Shown: positions 6,768 through 13,719, numbered from the stretch's first letter. The stretch: DNA of 17,826 nucleotides from Luminiphilus sp. (GCA_029251065.1 JAQXEB010000099.1:1-17826), one strand, 5' to 3'. Notes: generated from the sequence alone by a model not told the origin. Numbers and translations: made by a program.

Positions 6768-7181
6768 ATGTTGCAACCCAAGCGAACGAAGTTCCGCAAA
6801 ATGCAGAAAGGCCGTAATCGTGGTCTTGCAGAGCGGGGCAGTAAGGTCAGTTTTGGTGAGTACGCTCTCAAAGCGACGGGTCGAGGTCGGATCACGGCGC
6901 GTCAGATTGAGGCAGCTCGTCGAACAATGACGCGCCACATCAAGCGTGGCGGAAAGATTTGGATTCGGGTGTTCCCCGACAAGCCGATCACGGGCAAGCC
7001 TCTCGAGGTTCGTCAGGGAAAGGGAAAGGGTAACGTCGAATACTGGGTAGCCCAGGTGCAGCCTGGCCGCGTTTTATACGAGGTAGAGGGTGTTTCTGAG
7101 GAACTCGCTCGCGAGGCATTTGCACTTGCGTCAGCGAAGCTTCCAATTCAGACGGCATTTGTTAAGCGATCGGTGATGTGA
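6768..7181 (+). CDS. rplP: 50S ribosomal protein L16
   Basis: L16 is a late-assembly protein near the A-site tRNA and the peptidyl transferase centre. 137 residues (E. coli 136), with MLQPKRTKFRKMQKGRNRG at the start and KIWIRVFPDKPITGKP centrally. Arg82 corresponds to Arg81, hydroxylated by the oxygenase RoxA/YcfD in E. coli. ATG at 6768, GAGGA at 6756-6760. The stop TGA (7179-7181) overlaps the rpmC start by one base in TGATG. Confidence 0.97.
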   Translation: MLQPKRTKFRKMQKGRNRGLAERGSKVSFGEYALKATGRGRITARQIEAARRTMTRHIKRGGKIWIRVFPDKPITGKPLEVRQGKGKGNVEYWVAQVQPGRVLYEVEGVSEELAREAFALASAKLPIQTAFVKRSVM

Positions 7182-7372
7182 TGAAAGCAAGTGAATTAGT
7201 TGAGAAGTCCGTAGACGACCTGAATAAGCAGTTGCTCGATTTGCGTGAAGAGCAGTTTAAGCTCCGCATGGCGTCGGCAACGGGTCAGCTTGGTCAGAGT
7301 CATTTATTGAAGCAGGCGCAGCGTGATATCGCGCGTGTAAAGACAATATTGCAGCAAAAGGCAGGTCAGTGA
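7181..7372 (+). CDS. rpmC: 50S ribosomal protein L29
   Basis: L29 is a small helical hairpin protein at the tunnel exit beside L23. 63 residues, the same as E. coli, with MKASELVEKS, LREEQFKLRM, GQSHLLKQAQRDIARVKT. An upstream in-frame GTG at 7178 would add one residue; ATG at 7181 gives the family start and the common TGATG stop/start overlap with rplP. There is no strong Shine-Dalgarno, which fits translation by coupling to rplP. It ends in a second TGATG overlap with rpsQ. Confidence 0.95.
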   Translation: MKASELVEKSVDDLNKQLLDLREEQFKLRMASATGQLGQSHLLKQAQRDIARVKTILQQKAGQ

Positions 7373-7641
7373 TGGAAGCAGCTCAAAGCACAGCTCGTAC
7401 GCTCCAGGGTCGCGTTGTCAGCGACAAGATGGATAAGACGATCACTGTATTAATTGAGAGGCGTGTAAAGCACCCCGTTTACGGTAAGTACATTACACGG
7501 TCGTCGAAGGTTCACGCTCACGACGAAGAGAACAAAGCCGGTATGGGTGACACCGTGTTGGTATCGGAGTCGCGTCCACGGTCTAAAACCAAGTCATGGG
7601 CTTTGGTTGAAATTGTAGAGACAGCGACTGACATCGCTTGA
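7372..7641 (+). CDS. rpsQ: 30S ribosomal protein S17
   Basis: S17 is a primary 16S rRNA binder with an OB fold. 89 residues (E. coli 84; the N-terminus is longer, MEAAQSTARTLQGRVVS). Family motifs RTLQGRVVSDKMDKT, RRVKHPVYGKYI and SRPRSKTKSW are present. ATG at 7372 shares one base with the rpmC stop (TGATG); the in-frame GTG at 7369 would give one extra residue and is less likely. Last gene of the classical S10 operon; 45 bases separate it from rplN. Confidence 0.95.
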   Translation: MEAAQSTARTLQGRVVSDKMDKTITVLIERRVKHPVYGKYITRSSKVHAHDEENKAGMGDTVLVSESRPRSKTKSWALVEIVETATDIA

Positions 7642-7655
7642 TTAAAGGGTTCAAT

Positions 7656-7670
7656 GCGGCACTGTGCCGC
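7656..7670 (+). promoter_or_regulatory. GC-rich hairpin between rpsQ and rplN
   Basis: GCGGC (7656-7660) pairs with GCCGC (7666-7670) around loop ACTGT; the inverted repeat itself extends to GCGGCAC/GTGCCGC. It ends 5 bases before the GAGGTG ribosome binding site of rplN and has no T run, so it is not a terminator. It marks the S10/spc boundary, where E. coli has a promoter in a longer gap. It may modulate rplN translation or mRNA processing. Confidence 0.45.
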
Positions 7671-7686
7671 GGCATGAGGTGGGGTA

Positions 7687-8055
7687 ATGATTCAGACTGA
7701 ATCGTATTTGGAAGTGGCAGACAACAGCGGTGCGCGTCGTGTGATGTGTATCAAGGTGTTGGGTGGCTCAAAGCGTCGATACGCGCGTGTGGGTGACATC
7801 ATCAAGGTGACTGTTAAAGAAGCGATCCCCCGCGGCAAGGTTAAGAAGGGTCAAGTGATGCGCGCAGTCGTTGTGCGGACACGAAAGGGCGTTCGTCGAC
7901 CAGACGGATCGCTGATCAAGTTCGACGAAAACGCGGCGGTGCTGTTGAGCGCCTCGGATGCGCCCATTGGCACTCGTATTTTTGGCCCTGTAACTCGCGA
8001 GTTACGCGGCGAGAAGTTTATGAAGATCATCTCGCTGGCGCCAGAAGTCATCTGA
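7687..8055 (+). CDS. rplN: 50S ribosomal protein L14
   Basis: L14 forms inter-subunit bridges with 16S rRNA and is the binding site of the silencing factor RsfS. 122 residues, near-identical in length to E. coli (123). Starts MIQTESYLEVADNSGARR; KVLGGSKRRYARVGD and IFGPVTRELR are diagnostic. ATG at 7687 follows GAGGTGGGG at 7676-7684. First gene of the classical spc operon. No convincing promoter precedes it, so it is probably read from the S10 promoter. Confidence 0.97.
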   Translation: MIQTESYLEVADNSGARRVMCIKVLGGSKRRYARVGDIIKVTVKEAIPRGKVKKGQVMRAVVVRTRKGVRRPDGSLIKFDENAAVLLSASDAPIGTRIFGPVTRELRGEKFMKIISLAPEVI

Positions 8056-8081
8056 GCGGCCGGGGTTTAGGAGAAAAGACA

Positions 8082-8396
8082 ATGGCAAAAATAAAGCGCG
8101 ACGATGAAGTGATCGTCATTGCGGGTCGCGACAAAGGTAAGCGAGGCACTGTACGCCAGGTATTGGATACAGGAAAGCTGATCGTTTCCGGCGTCAATAT
8201 GATCAAGAAGCACACCAAGCCGAACCCGCAAGCGGGTGTTGCCGGTGGCATTATTGAAAAGGAAGCGGCAATTCAAATTTCCAACGTTGCTATTTACAAC
8301 GCTGAGGCAGGGCGCGGCGATCGCGTTGGCTACAAAGTTGAAGACGGCAACAAAGTGCGAATTTACAAGTCAAGCGGCGACGCGATTGACGCGTAA
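8082..8396 (+). CDS. rplX: 50S ribosomal protein L24
   Basis: L24 initiates 50S assembly by binding the 5' part of 23S rRNA. 104 residues, the same as E. coli. A KOW motif spans about residues 6-33 (DEVIVIAGRDKGKRGTV); the middle has NMIKKHTKPNPQAG. ATG at 8082 with AGGAG at 8069-8073, 8 bases upstream. A 25-base gap follows before rplE. Confidence 0.97.
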   Translation: MAKIKRDDEVIVIAGRDKGKRGTVRQVLDTGKLIVSGVNMIKKHTKPNPQAGVAGGIIEKEAAIQISNVAIYNAEAGRGDRVGYKVEDGNKVRIYKSSGDAIDA

Positions 8397-8421
8397 TCGA
8401 AGGCTCTCGAGGTAGCTTATA

Positions 8422-8961
8422 ATGGCAACGCTTAAAATCAAATATCGAGAAGAGATAGCGCCCAAGCTCAAAGAAGAGCTCGGCCTGTCCAATGCGATGG
8501 AAGTCCCCCGCGTGACGAAGATCACCCTCAATATGGGTGTTGGCGAGGCGGTGGGAGACAAAAAAGTACTCGAAAATGCGGTTTCTGATATGCAAAAGAT
8601 TGCAGGTCAGAAGCCCGTAGTCACTAAGTCGCGTAAGTCGATCGCCGGATTTAAGATCCGTGACGGATGGCCTATTGGCTGTAAGGTGACGCTGCGAGAT
8701 GAGCAGATGTACGAGTTTCTCGACCGGTTTATTTCGATCGCTATTCCTCGAATCCGCGACTTCCGCGGTGTCAGTGGCAAGCAGTTTGATGGCCGAGGCA
8801 ACTTTGCGATGGGCATTACCGAGCAGATTATTTTCCCCGAAATCGATTACGACCAAGTCGACAAGTTACGTGGCATGGACGTTGTGATTACGACTTCGGC
8901 TAAAAACGATGAGCAAGGGCGTGCTTTGTTAAGCGCCTTTAACTTCCCATTTAGAGGCTGA
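8422..8961 (+). CDS. rplE: 50S ribosomal protein L5
   Basis: L5 binds 5S rRNA in the central protuberance and contacts P-site tRNA and S13. 179 residues, the same as E. coli. Signatures are KITLNMGVGEA, KPVVTKSRKSIAGFKIR and the P-site loop region RDFRGVSGKQFDGRGN. ATG at 8422; GAGG at 8409-8412. In E. coli the S8 repressor site overlaps this start; I could not recognise the same structure here. TATAAT coincides with the start codon by chance (see rejected items). Confidence 0.97.
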   Translation: MATLKIKYREEIAPKLKEELGLSNAMEVPRVTKITLNMGVGEAVGDKKVLENAVSDMQKIAGQKPVVTKSRKSIAGFKIRDGWPIGCKVTLRDEQMYEFLDRFISIAIPRIRDFRGVSGKQFDGRGNFAMGITEQIIFPEIDYDQVDKLRGMDVVITTSAKNDEQGRALLSAFNFPFRG

Positions 8962-8970
8962 GGCAGAGTT

Positions 8971-9276
8971 ATGGCTAAGAAATCGATGGTGGCCAGAGAA
9001 GACAAGCGAGCGCGAACTGTTGCGAAGTACGCGTCGAAGCGGGCCAAATTGAAAGAGATTATTGGTGATGTTAACGCGGATGATGACGCGCGCTGGGAAG
9101 CTCAGGTGGCGTTACAAAAGCTACCGCGTAATGCGAATCCTGTGCGTCAGCGACGCCGGTGCCAAATAACAGGACGGCCACACGGCGTTTACCGAAAGTT
9201 TGGTTTGTGCCGAAACAAGTTACGTGAAGCCGCAATGCGCGGTGATGTACCAGGCTTAGTTAAGTCAAGCTGGTAA
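8971..9276 (+). CDS. rpsN: 30S ribosomal protein S14, zinc-independent form
   Basis: S14 is in the small-subunit head next to S3 and S10. 101 residues, the long form found in Proteobacteria. Only two cysteines (64 and 80) are present, so the CxxC pairs of the zinc-binding short form are missing and this is the 'C-minus' type. CQITGRPHGVYRKFGLC and REAAMRGDVPGLVKSSW are clear family ends. ATG at 8971; GAGG at 8960-8963 overlaps the rplE stop. Confidence 0.97.
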   Translation: MAKKSMVAREDKRARTVAKYASKRAKLKEIIGDVNADDDARWEAQVALQKLPRNANPVRQRRRCQITGRPHGVYRKFGLCRNKLREAAMRGDVPGLVKSSW

Positions 9277-9291
9277 CGGAGACGAACGACT

Positions 9292-9687
9292 ATGAGTATG
9301 CAAGATCCCATCAGTGACATGTTGACTCGCGTGCGCAATGCGCAAATGGCGGGCAAGAAGTTCGTCGACATGCCTGGATCAAAACTGAAAACCGCTGTTG
9401 CGCAAGTGCTCCAAGATGAAGGTTATATCGCCGGGTACAGTGTCGATGCAGGCGAGGGTAAGCCTCGGCTGAACATTGAACTTAAGTACTACAACGGTAA
9501 GCCTGTCATCGCCGAAATCGAGCGGGTCAGTAAGCCATCGCTTCGCCGCTATGCGGGCAAGGGTGGAATGCCGAGCGTCAGAAACGGGCTTGGCGTCGCG
9601 ATTGTCTCAACGTCCAAGGGCGTGATGACGGATCGAGCAGCCAAGGCGCAGGGCGTCGGTGGCGAAGTACTGTGTACAGTCTTTTAA
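9292..9687 (+). CDS. rpsH: 30S ribosomal protein S8
   Basis: S8 binds 16S rRNA helix 21 and, in E. coli, represses the spc operon by binding near the rplE start. 131 residues (E. coli 130). Starts MSMQDPISDMLTRVRNAQ and ends RAAKAQGVGGEVLCTVF, with STSKGVMTDR as the conserved C-terminal RNA-binding segment. Two ATGs are possible (9292, 9298); 9292 is chosen because GGAG (9278-9281) is 10 bases upstream and the MSMQDPI start is the E. coli one. Confidence 0.97.
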   Translation: MSMQDPISDMLTRVRNAQMAGKKFVDMPGSKLKTAVAQVLQDEGYIAGYSVDAGEGKPRLNIELKYYNGKPVIAEIERVSKPSLRRYAGKGGMPSVRNGLGVAIVSTSKGVMTDRAAKAQGVGGEVLCTVF

Positions 9688-9709
9688 CGAGTAGCGGGAG
9701 AGTCGATTC

Positions 9710-10237
9710 ATGTCACGTGTAGCGAATAACCCCGTCAGCCTCCCTAAGGGTGTTGAGGTCAGCGTTGCTGGCACCAGCGTTTCGGTTAAGGGTGGTAAAG
9801 GGAAAATGGAAATGACGTTGACCGATGGTATCGGTGTTGAGGTCAACGGCGACGTAGCGCAGATTATCTACGATTTTGATACTAACCGCGCTATGGCGGG
9901 CACAACGCGCGCTTTGCTCAATAACTTGGTAGTGGGCGTGAGTGACGGTTGGGAGAAGAAGTTAGTGCTCAATGGTGTGGGTTATCGTGCCAAGGCCTCC
10001 GGTAATACGGTGAACTTGAGTCTCGGTCTGTCACATCCTGTTGACTACGATTTGCCTGAGGGCCTGTCTGCAGAGACGCCCACTCAGACCGAAATTGTGA
10101 TTCGAGGAACAGACAAGCAGGCAGTTGGCCAGGCAGCAGCGGAAATCCGCAGCTTCCGTCCGCCAGAGCCATACAAGGGCAAGGGTATCCGATACGCCGA
10201 CGAGTATGTCCGGCGCAAGGAAGCCAAGAAGAAGTAA
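9710..10237 (+). CDS. rplF: 50S ribosomal protein L6
   Basis: L6 sits near the factor-binding site and sarcin-ricin loop. 175 residues (E. coli 177), two similar alpha/beta domains. The first starts MSRVANNPVSLPKGVEV; the second has KLVLNGVGYRAKASGN, SLGLSHPVDYDLPEG and the C-terminal PEPYKGKGIRYADEYVRRKEAKKK region (residues about 152-175). ATG at 9710 with GGGAGAG at 9696-9702. Confidence 0.97.
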   Translation: MSRVANNPVSLPKGVEVSVAGTSVSVKGGKGKMEMTLTDGIGVEVNGDVAQIIYDFDTNRAMAGTTRALLNNLVVGVSDGWEKKLVLNGVGYRAKASGNTVNLSLGLSHPVDYDLPEGLSAETPTQTEIVIRGTDKQAVGQAAAEIRSFRPPEPYKGKGIRYADEYVRRKEAKKK

Positions 10238-10248
10238 CGGGTAAAGCG

Positions 10249-10599
10249 ATGAATGATAAGACTCAGGCGCGTTTGCGCCGCGCACGCAAGTCGCGTGTTC
10301 GTATGCGTACCGCAGGAGATGTGCGTCTTAGTGTGAACCGTACTCCGCGTCACATTTATGCGCAGATCATCAACGGTGAAGGCGATCGCGTGTTGGCGCA
10401 GGCCTCGACCTTGGACAAGGACCTTCGTTCGGGCGCTACTGGAAACATGGAAGCGGCAGCCGCTGTTGGTAAGTTGGTTGCAGAGCGCGCGAAGGCAGCG
10501 GGTGTTACGGAAGTGGCATTTGACCGTTCGGGCTATAAGTATCACGGGCGAGTGAAAGCGCTTGCTGACGCAGCGCGTGAAGGCGGATTGGAGTTTTAA
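10249..10599 (+). CDS. rplR: 50S ribosomal protein L18
   Basis: L18 binds 5S rRNA with L5 and L25 in the central protuberance. 116 residues (E. coli 117). The N-terminal arm is strongly basic (TQARLRRARKSRVRMR); RTPRHIYAQII, AAAAVGKLVAERA and FDRSGYKYHGRVKALADAARE are diagnostic. ATG at 10249 has only a weak upstream CGGG, so translation is likely coupled to rplF, which ends 11 bases before. Confidence 0.97.
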   Translation: MNDKTQARLRRARKSRVRMRTAGDVRLSVNRTPRHIYAQIINGEGDRVLAQASTLDKDLRSGATGNMEAAAAVGKLVAERAKAAGVTEVAFDRSGYKYHGRVKALADAAREGGLEF

Positions 10600-10602
10600 G
10601 CA

Positions 10603-11118
10603 ATGGCAAAGGATAAGAGACAAAGCGACCAACGCACTGAGGGTGATTTTCAGGAGAAGTTGGTACAGGTAAACCGTGTTGCCAAGACTGTAAAAGGTGG
10701 CCGCATCATGAGCTTTACGGCGCTGACCGTTGTCGGTGACGGCAAAGGTCGTGTTGGGTTTGGTCGTGGTAAGGCGCGTGAAGTGCCAGTCGCGATTCAG
10801 AAAGCGATGGAAGCCGCGCGTCGGAATATGATTTCGGTCGAGTTGGTCAACGGTACGTTGCAGTACCCCGTTAAGGCGCGTCACGGTGCATCAAAGGTCT
10901 ACATGCAGCCTGCCTCTGAAGGTACAGGTGTTATTGCCGGTGGTGCGATGCGCTCGGTACTTGAAATTGCCGGCGTTCAGAACGTTTTGGCGAAGTGCTA
11001 CGGCTCTACGAATCCCGCCAACGTGGTACGCGCGACGTACAACGGTTTGCGCGACATGGTTTCACCAGAAGATGTTGCCGCCAAGCGTGGTAAGTCAGTT
11101 GAAGAAATCTTCAGCTAA
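10603..11118 (+). CDS. rpsE: 30S ribosomal protein S5
   Basis: S5 helps form the mRNA entry channel and affects decoding fidelity; the spectinomycin pocket is nearby. 171 residues (E. coli 167), with a slightly longer acidic/basic N-terminus. The double-stranded-RNA-binding-like domain includes VNRVAKTVKGGRIMSF (residues 23-38), whose loop is where spectinomycin-resistance changes fall in E. coli and is wild type here. The second domain has PASEGTGVIAGGAMR and YGSTNPANVVRAT. ATG at 10603; GGAG at 10590-10593 lies inside the end of rplR. Confidence 0.97.
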   Translation: MAKDKRQSDQRTEGDFQEKLVQVNRVAKTVKGGRIMSFTALTVVGDGKGRVGFGRGKAREVPVAIQKAMEAARRNMISVELVNGTLQYPVKARHGASKVYMQPASEGTGVIAGGAMRSVLEIAGVQNVLAKCYGSTNPANVVRATYNGLRDMVSPEDVAAKRGKSVEEIFS

Positions 11119-11131
11119 AAGGAACTAGGTG

Positions 11132-11320
11132 ATGAGCAAAGAAATGATCAAAGTGACCTTAGTGAAAAGTTTTAATGGTCGCCTTAAGAGCCACCAAGCC
11201 TGCGTACGCGGTTTGGGTCTTCGTCGCATCGGACATACGGTTGCCGTTGAGGACACTCCATCAGTGCGTGGAATGATTAACAAGGTGAACTACCTGGTAC
11301 GAATTGAGGAGCAGGCATAA
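11132..11320 (+). CDS. rpmD: 50S ribosomal protein L30
   Basis: L30 is a small large-subunit protein. 62 residues (E. coli 59), with the family core LGLRRIGHTVAVEDTPSVRGM. An in-frame GTG at 11129 would add one Met; ATG at 11132 is preferred because AAGGAA (11119-11124) then lies 7 bases upstream and the protein begins MSKEMIKVTLVKS. The TAA stop shares one base with the rplO ATG (TAATG at 11318-11322). Confidence 0.94.
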   Translation: MSKEMIKVTLVKSFNGRLKSHQACVRGLGLRRIGHTVAVEDTPSVRGMINKVNYLVRIEEQA

Positions 11321-11766
11321 TGGGTGACGAACTCCGTTTAAATTCTCTGAGCCCAGCACCGGGTGCCAAGCGCGATGCAAAGCGTGTCGGTCGTGGTATC
11401 GGTTCTGGCGTCGGTAAGACGGCGGGTCGCGGCCACAAAGGCCTTAAGGCGCGCTCAGGCGGCAAAGTCCGCGCTGGATTTGAGGGTGGCCAGATGCCGC
11501 TGCAGAAGCGTCTTCCTAAGTACGGTTTCACGTCTCGGATTAGCCGTACAACGGCGCAGGTTAGGTTGCATGAGTTAAATCGTGTTGAGGGTGAGACCGT
11601 TGATTTGGAAGCGCTGAAGACCGCTGATCTCGTGAGAGACGATGTTCTCCGCGCTCGTGTTTTCTTGTCGGGTACGATCGATAAGGCAGTGCAGGTTAAA
11701 GGCTTGAAGGTCACCAAAGGGGCTCGCGAGGCAATTGAAGCCGCTGGCGGGAGCGTCGAGGCTTAA
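11320..11766 (+). CDS. rplO: 50S ribosomal protein L15
   Basis: L15 is a late-assembly 23S rRNA binder with a long basic N-terminal extension. 148 residues (E. coli 144; the extra residues are the MGDE before LRLNSLSPAPG and a small insertion). The Gly/Arg/Lys-rich GRGIGSGVGKTAGRGHKG, GFEGGQMPLQKRLPKYGF and VTKGAREAIEAAGGSVE are family signatures. ATG at 11320 overlaps the rpmD stop by one base, with GAGGAG at 11306-11311. Confidence 0.96.
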   Translation: MGDELRLNSLSPAPGAKRDAKRVGRGIGSGVGKTAGRGHKGLKARSGGKVRAGFEGGQMPLQKRLPKYGFTSRISRTTAQVRLHELNRVEGETVDLEALKTADLVRDDVLRARVFLSGTIDKAVQVKGLKVTKGAREAIEAAGGSVEA

Positions 11767-11768
11767 TC

Positions 11769-13094
11769 ATGGCGAACGGTATGCCATCAGCGAACAACAC
11801 GGGCATGGGCGAGCTGTTTCGCCGGCTGCGTTTTGTTTTAATTGCCCTTGTGATCTACCGGATCGGAACGCATATTCCGGTTCCCGGTATCGATCCTGCG
11901 CAGCTGTCTGCGTTGTTTGATCAGAACCAAGGGACAATTCTCGGGCTTGCCAACGTATTCTCGGGCGGCGCGCTTGAGCGCATGAGTATTCTTGCGCTGG
12001 GTATTCTGCCCTATATTTCAGCGTCAATTATCATGCAGTTGATGACGGCGGTTACGCCAGAGTTAGACGCGATCAAGAAGGAAGGCGAGTCCGGGCGAAA
12101 GAAAATTAGCCAGTGGACGCGTTACTTAACGGTGGCGCTGGCGCTGGTACAAGGTACAGGTATGACCGTGGGCCTTGCTAACCAAGGGCTGACCTACGAC
12201 GCCAGTATTGGGTTTTACGTCATCGCTATTACGTCTTTAGTGACCGGCGCTGTCTTCATGATGTGGCTGGGTGAGCAGATTACAGAAAAGGGTATCGGTA
12301 ACGGCATTTCGTTACTGATCTTTGCCGGAATTGTAGCCGGACTTCCGCAGGCGATTGGTCAGTCCTTAGAGCAAGCGCGTCAGGGAGAATTGAATATTCT
12401 CATTTTGTTGGGTGTACTCGCGCTTGCGATCATCGTGATTGCGCTGGTTGTGTTCATTGAGCGCGGTCAGCGCCGCATTACTGTGAACTACGCTAAGCGT
12501 CAGCAGGGCCGTCAAATGTATCAGGCCCCAGCATCGCACTTGCCGCTTAAAGTGAATATGGCGGGCGTCATTCCTGCGATTTTTGCAAGTTCCATACTGT
12601 TGTTCCCAGCCTCGGTCGCTCAGTGGTTCGGCAGCTCCGACAATTCCGATTGGCTGCAAGACCTGGCGGTCGCTATTGGTCCGGGTCAGCCACTGAATAT
12701 CATGCTGTTCACAGGCTTTATCGTGTTTTTCTGCTTCTTTTACACGGCGTTAATGTTTAATCCCAGTGAAGTTGCGGACAATCTTAAGCGCTCAGGCGCA
12801 TTTGTACCCGGCATTCGTCCCGGCAAGCAGACAGCAAATTACATTGACGGTGTGCTCACGCGCCTCACTATTTTCGGATCTGCCTATATTGCGCTGGTCT
12901 GTCTACTGCCACAGTTCTTAGTCGTGATGTTTAACGTCCCATTTTATCTGGGTGGAACATCAATGCTGATTGTTGTGGTTGTGGTCATGGATTTCATGGC
13001 GCAAGTGCAGAGTCACTTAATGTCTCACCAGTACGACGGTGTGATGAAGAAAGCAAACCTAAGCAGCATCGGCACAGCCGGCCGACTGCGCTAG
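11769..13094 (+). CDS. secY: Protein translocase subunit SecY
   Basis: SecY is the channel-forming subunit of the SecYEG translocon. 441 residues (E. coli 443), with ten predicted membrane helices, the first at about residues 20-38. ISASIIMQLMTAVTP ends helix 2; the cytosolic loop KKEGESGRKKISQWTRY follows. The ribosome-docking cytosolic loops contain ERGQRRITVNYAKRQQGR (231-248) and KRSGAFVPGIRPG (340-352); Arg350 corresponds to the essential E. coli Arg357. ATG at 11769 is 2 bases after the rplO stop, with GAGG at 11758-11761. It is translated with the ribosomal genes, as in other Gammaproteobacteria. Confidence 0.97.
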   Translation: MANGMPSANNTGMGELFRRLRFVLIALVIYRIGTHIPVPGIDPAQLSALFDQNQGTILGLANVFSGGALERMSILALGILPYISASIIMQLMTAVTPELDAIKKEGESGRKKISQWTRYLTVALALVQGTGMTVGLANQGLTYDASIGFYVIAITSLVTGAVFMMWLGEQITEKGIGNGISLLIFAGIVAGLPQAIGQSLEQARQGELNILILLGVLALAIIVIALVVFIERGQRRITVNYAKRQQGRQMYQAPASHLPLKVNMAGVIPAIFASSILLFPASVAQWFGSSDNSDWLQDLAVAIGPGQPLNIMLFTGFIVFFCFFYTALMFNPSEVADNLKRSGAFVPGIRPGKQTANYIDGVLTRLTIFGSAYIALVCLLPQFLVVMFNVPFYLGGTSMLIVVVVVMDFMAQVQSHLMSHQYDGVMKKANLSSIGTAGRLR

Positions 13095-13110
13095 GTCTTG
13101 GGAGAGAGAA

Positions 13111-13227
13111 ATGAAAGTTCGAGCTTCGGTAAAGAAAATTTGTCGCAACTGTAAAGTCGTCCGTCGCAACCGCGTGGTCCGTGTGATCTGTTCCAGCGAC
13201 CCACGTCACAAGCAGCGTCAGGGCTAA
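13111..13227 (+). CDS. rpmJ: 50S ribosomal protein L36, zinc-ribbon form
   Basis: L36 is the smallest large-subunit protein. 38 residues, the E. coli length, starting MKVRASVKKICRNCK and ending DPRHKQRQG. The zinc ligands Cys11, Cys14, Cys27 and His33 are all present, so this is the zinc-binding ('C-plus') type. ATG at 13111 is 6 bases after GGAG (13101-13104), which follows the secY stop. It is the last gene of the classical spc group, and an 80-base gap before rpsM follows. Confidence 0.97.
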   Translation: MKVRASVKKICRNCKVVRRNRVVRVICSSDPRHKQRQG

Positions 13228-13230
13228 TTT

Positions 13231-13288
13231 CGAAGTGAAAATTCGGGCTTCGATGTAATCGGGGCCAAAAGATGCGGTGTAAAGCCGC
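13231..13288 (+). promoter_or_regulatory. Structured leader before rpsM (candidate alpha-operon operator)
   Basis: Two hairpins can form in the rpmJ-rpsM gap: CGAAG (13231-13235) with CTTCG (13248-13252), and GCGG (13274-13277) with CCGC (13285-13288). They end 8 bases before the GGAG (13297-13300) of rpsM. In E. coli a pseudoknot at this place binds S4 and represses rpsM translation, and rpsD (S4) is encoded downstream here too. The exact E. coli pairing between leader and start region (ACGGGC with GCCCGU) is not apparent in this sequence, so S4 control is only an inference from position. No promoter is evident in the gap. Confidence 0.35.
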
Positions 13289-13307
13289 TCAATAATGGAG
13301 ATTGGTA

Positions 13308-13664
13308 ATGGCACGTATTGCCGGTGTAAACATCCCTGATAACAAACATGCAGTGATCTCACTGACGTACATATTTGGTGTCGGTCGCACGCAAGCGAAG
13401 CGTCTGTGTGCAGAAACAAATATTCCAGAGAGCACCAAAATTGGTGAACTTTCGGAGGCAGAGCTCGATCAGTTGCGCGGGCTGGTGTCCGACATGAACG
13501 TCGAGGGTGATTTGCGACGCGAGGTGTCAATGAACATTAAGCGACTGCTTGACCTCGGGTGCAACCGTGGTCTGCGTCACCGAAAGAGCTTGCCTCTGCG
13601 AGGGCAGCGAACGAAGACGAACGCGCGGACACGAAAGGGTCCTCGGAAGCCGATTCGTCGGTAA
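13308..13664 (+). CDS. rpsM: 30S ribosomal protein S13
   Basis: S13 is in the small-subunit head, contacts P-site tRNA and forms bridges with L5. 118 residues, the same as E. coli. MARIAGVNIPDNKHAVISLT starts the protein; VEGDLRREVSMNIKRLLDLG and the basic tail RGQRTKTNARTRKGPRKPIRR are diagnostic. ATG at 13308 is used rather than the in-frame TTG at 13302, since GGAG (13297-13300) is 7 bases upstream and the E. coli start is MARIAG. First gene of the alpha group. Confidence 0.96.
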   Translation: MARIAGVNIPDNKHAVISLTYIFGVGRTQAKRLCAETNIPESTKIGELSEAELDQLRGLVSDMNVEGDLRREVSMNIKRLLDLGCNRGLRHRKSLPLRGQRTKTNARTRKGPRKPIRR

Positions 13665-13669
13665 TTAGT

Positions 13670-13688
13670 GGAGTGGTCCAACCACTCC
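13670..13688 (+). promoter_or_regulatory. Perfect 8-bp hairpin in the rpsM-rpsK gap
   Basis: GGAGTGGT (13670-13677), loop CCA, ACCACTCC (13681-13688): a perfect 8-bp GC-containing stem. No T run follows, so it should not terminate by itself. It starts 6 bases after the rpsM stop. Possible roles are mRNA stabilisation, RNase processing or partial attenuation. Confidence 0.6.
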
Positions 13689-13699
13689 TCTCACGTGTA

Positions 13700-13719
13700 G
13701 CTACATCCTAATTTGTAGC
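13700..13719 (+). promoter_or_regulatory. Second hairpin in the rpsM-rpsK gap
   Basis: GCTACA (13700-13705) pairs with TGTAGC (13714-13719) around an 8-base loop TCCTAATT. It lies 11 bases after the first hairpin and ends 14 bases before the AGGAAG ribosome binding site (13734-13739) of rpsK. Confidence 0.5.

Noticed and set aside
6165..6938. Open frame of 257 codons on the minus strand across rpsC and rplP
   Set aside because: Antisense shadow of two certain genes, with no ribosome binding site or family resemblance that I can see.
7607..7634. TTGAAA near the end of rpsQ as a possible -35 of an spc promoter
   Set aside because: No -10-like hexamer is found at 16-18 bases downstream.
8418..8423. 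Perfect TATAAT overlapping the rplE start codon
   Set aside because: No -35 at a 16-18 base spacing (TTGACG at 8386 is 26 bases away), and a transcript from it would start inside rplE.
8397..8450. S8 repressor site at the rplE start, as in E. coli
   Set aside because: I could not find a stem-loop resembling 16S rRNA helix 21 here by eye; only weak pairing such as AAGGCT with AGCTT. A covariance search would be needed to claim it.
8290..8856. Open frame of 188 codons on the minus strand across rplX and rplE
   Set aside because: Antisense shadow of certain genes; no domain recognised.
10084..10884. Long open frame of 266 codons on the minus strand across rplF, rplR and rpsE
   Set aside because: It is antisense to three certain ribosomal protein genes and shows no recognisable motifs; long antisense frames are common opposite codon-biased genes.
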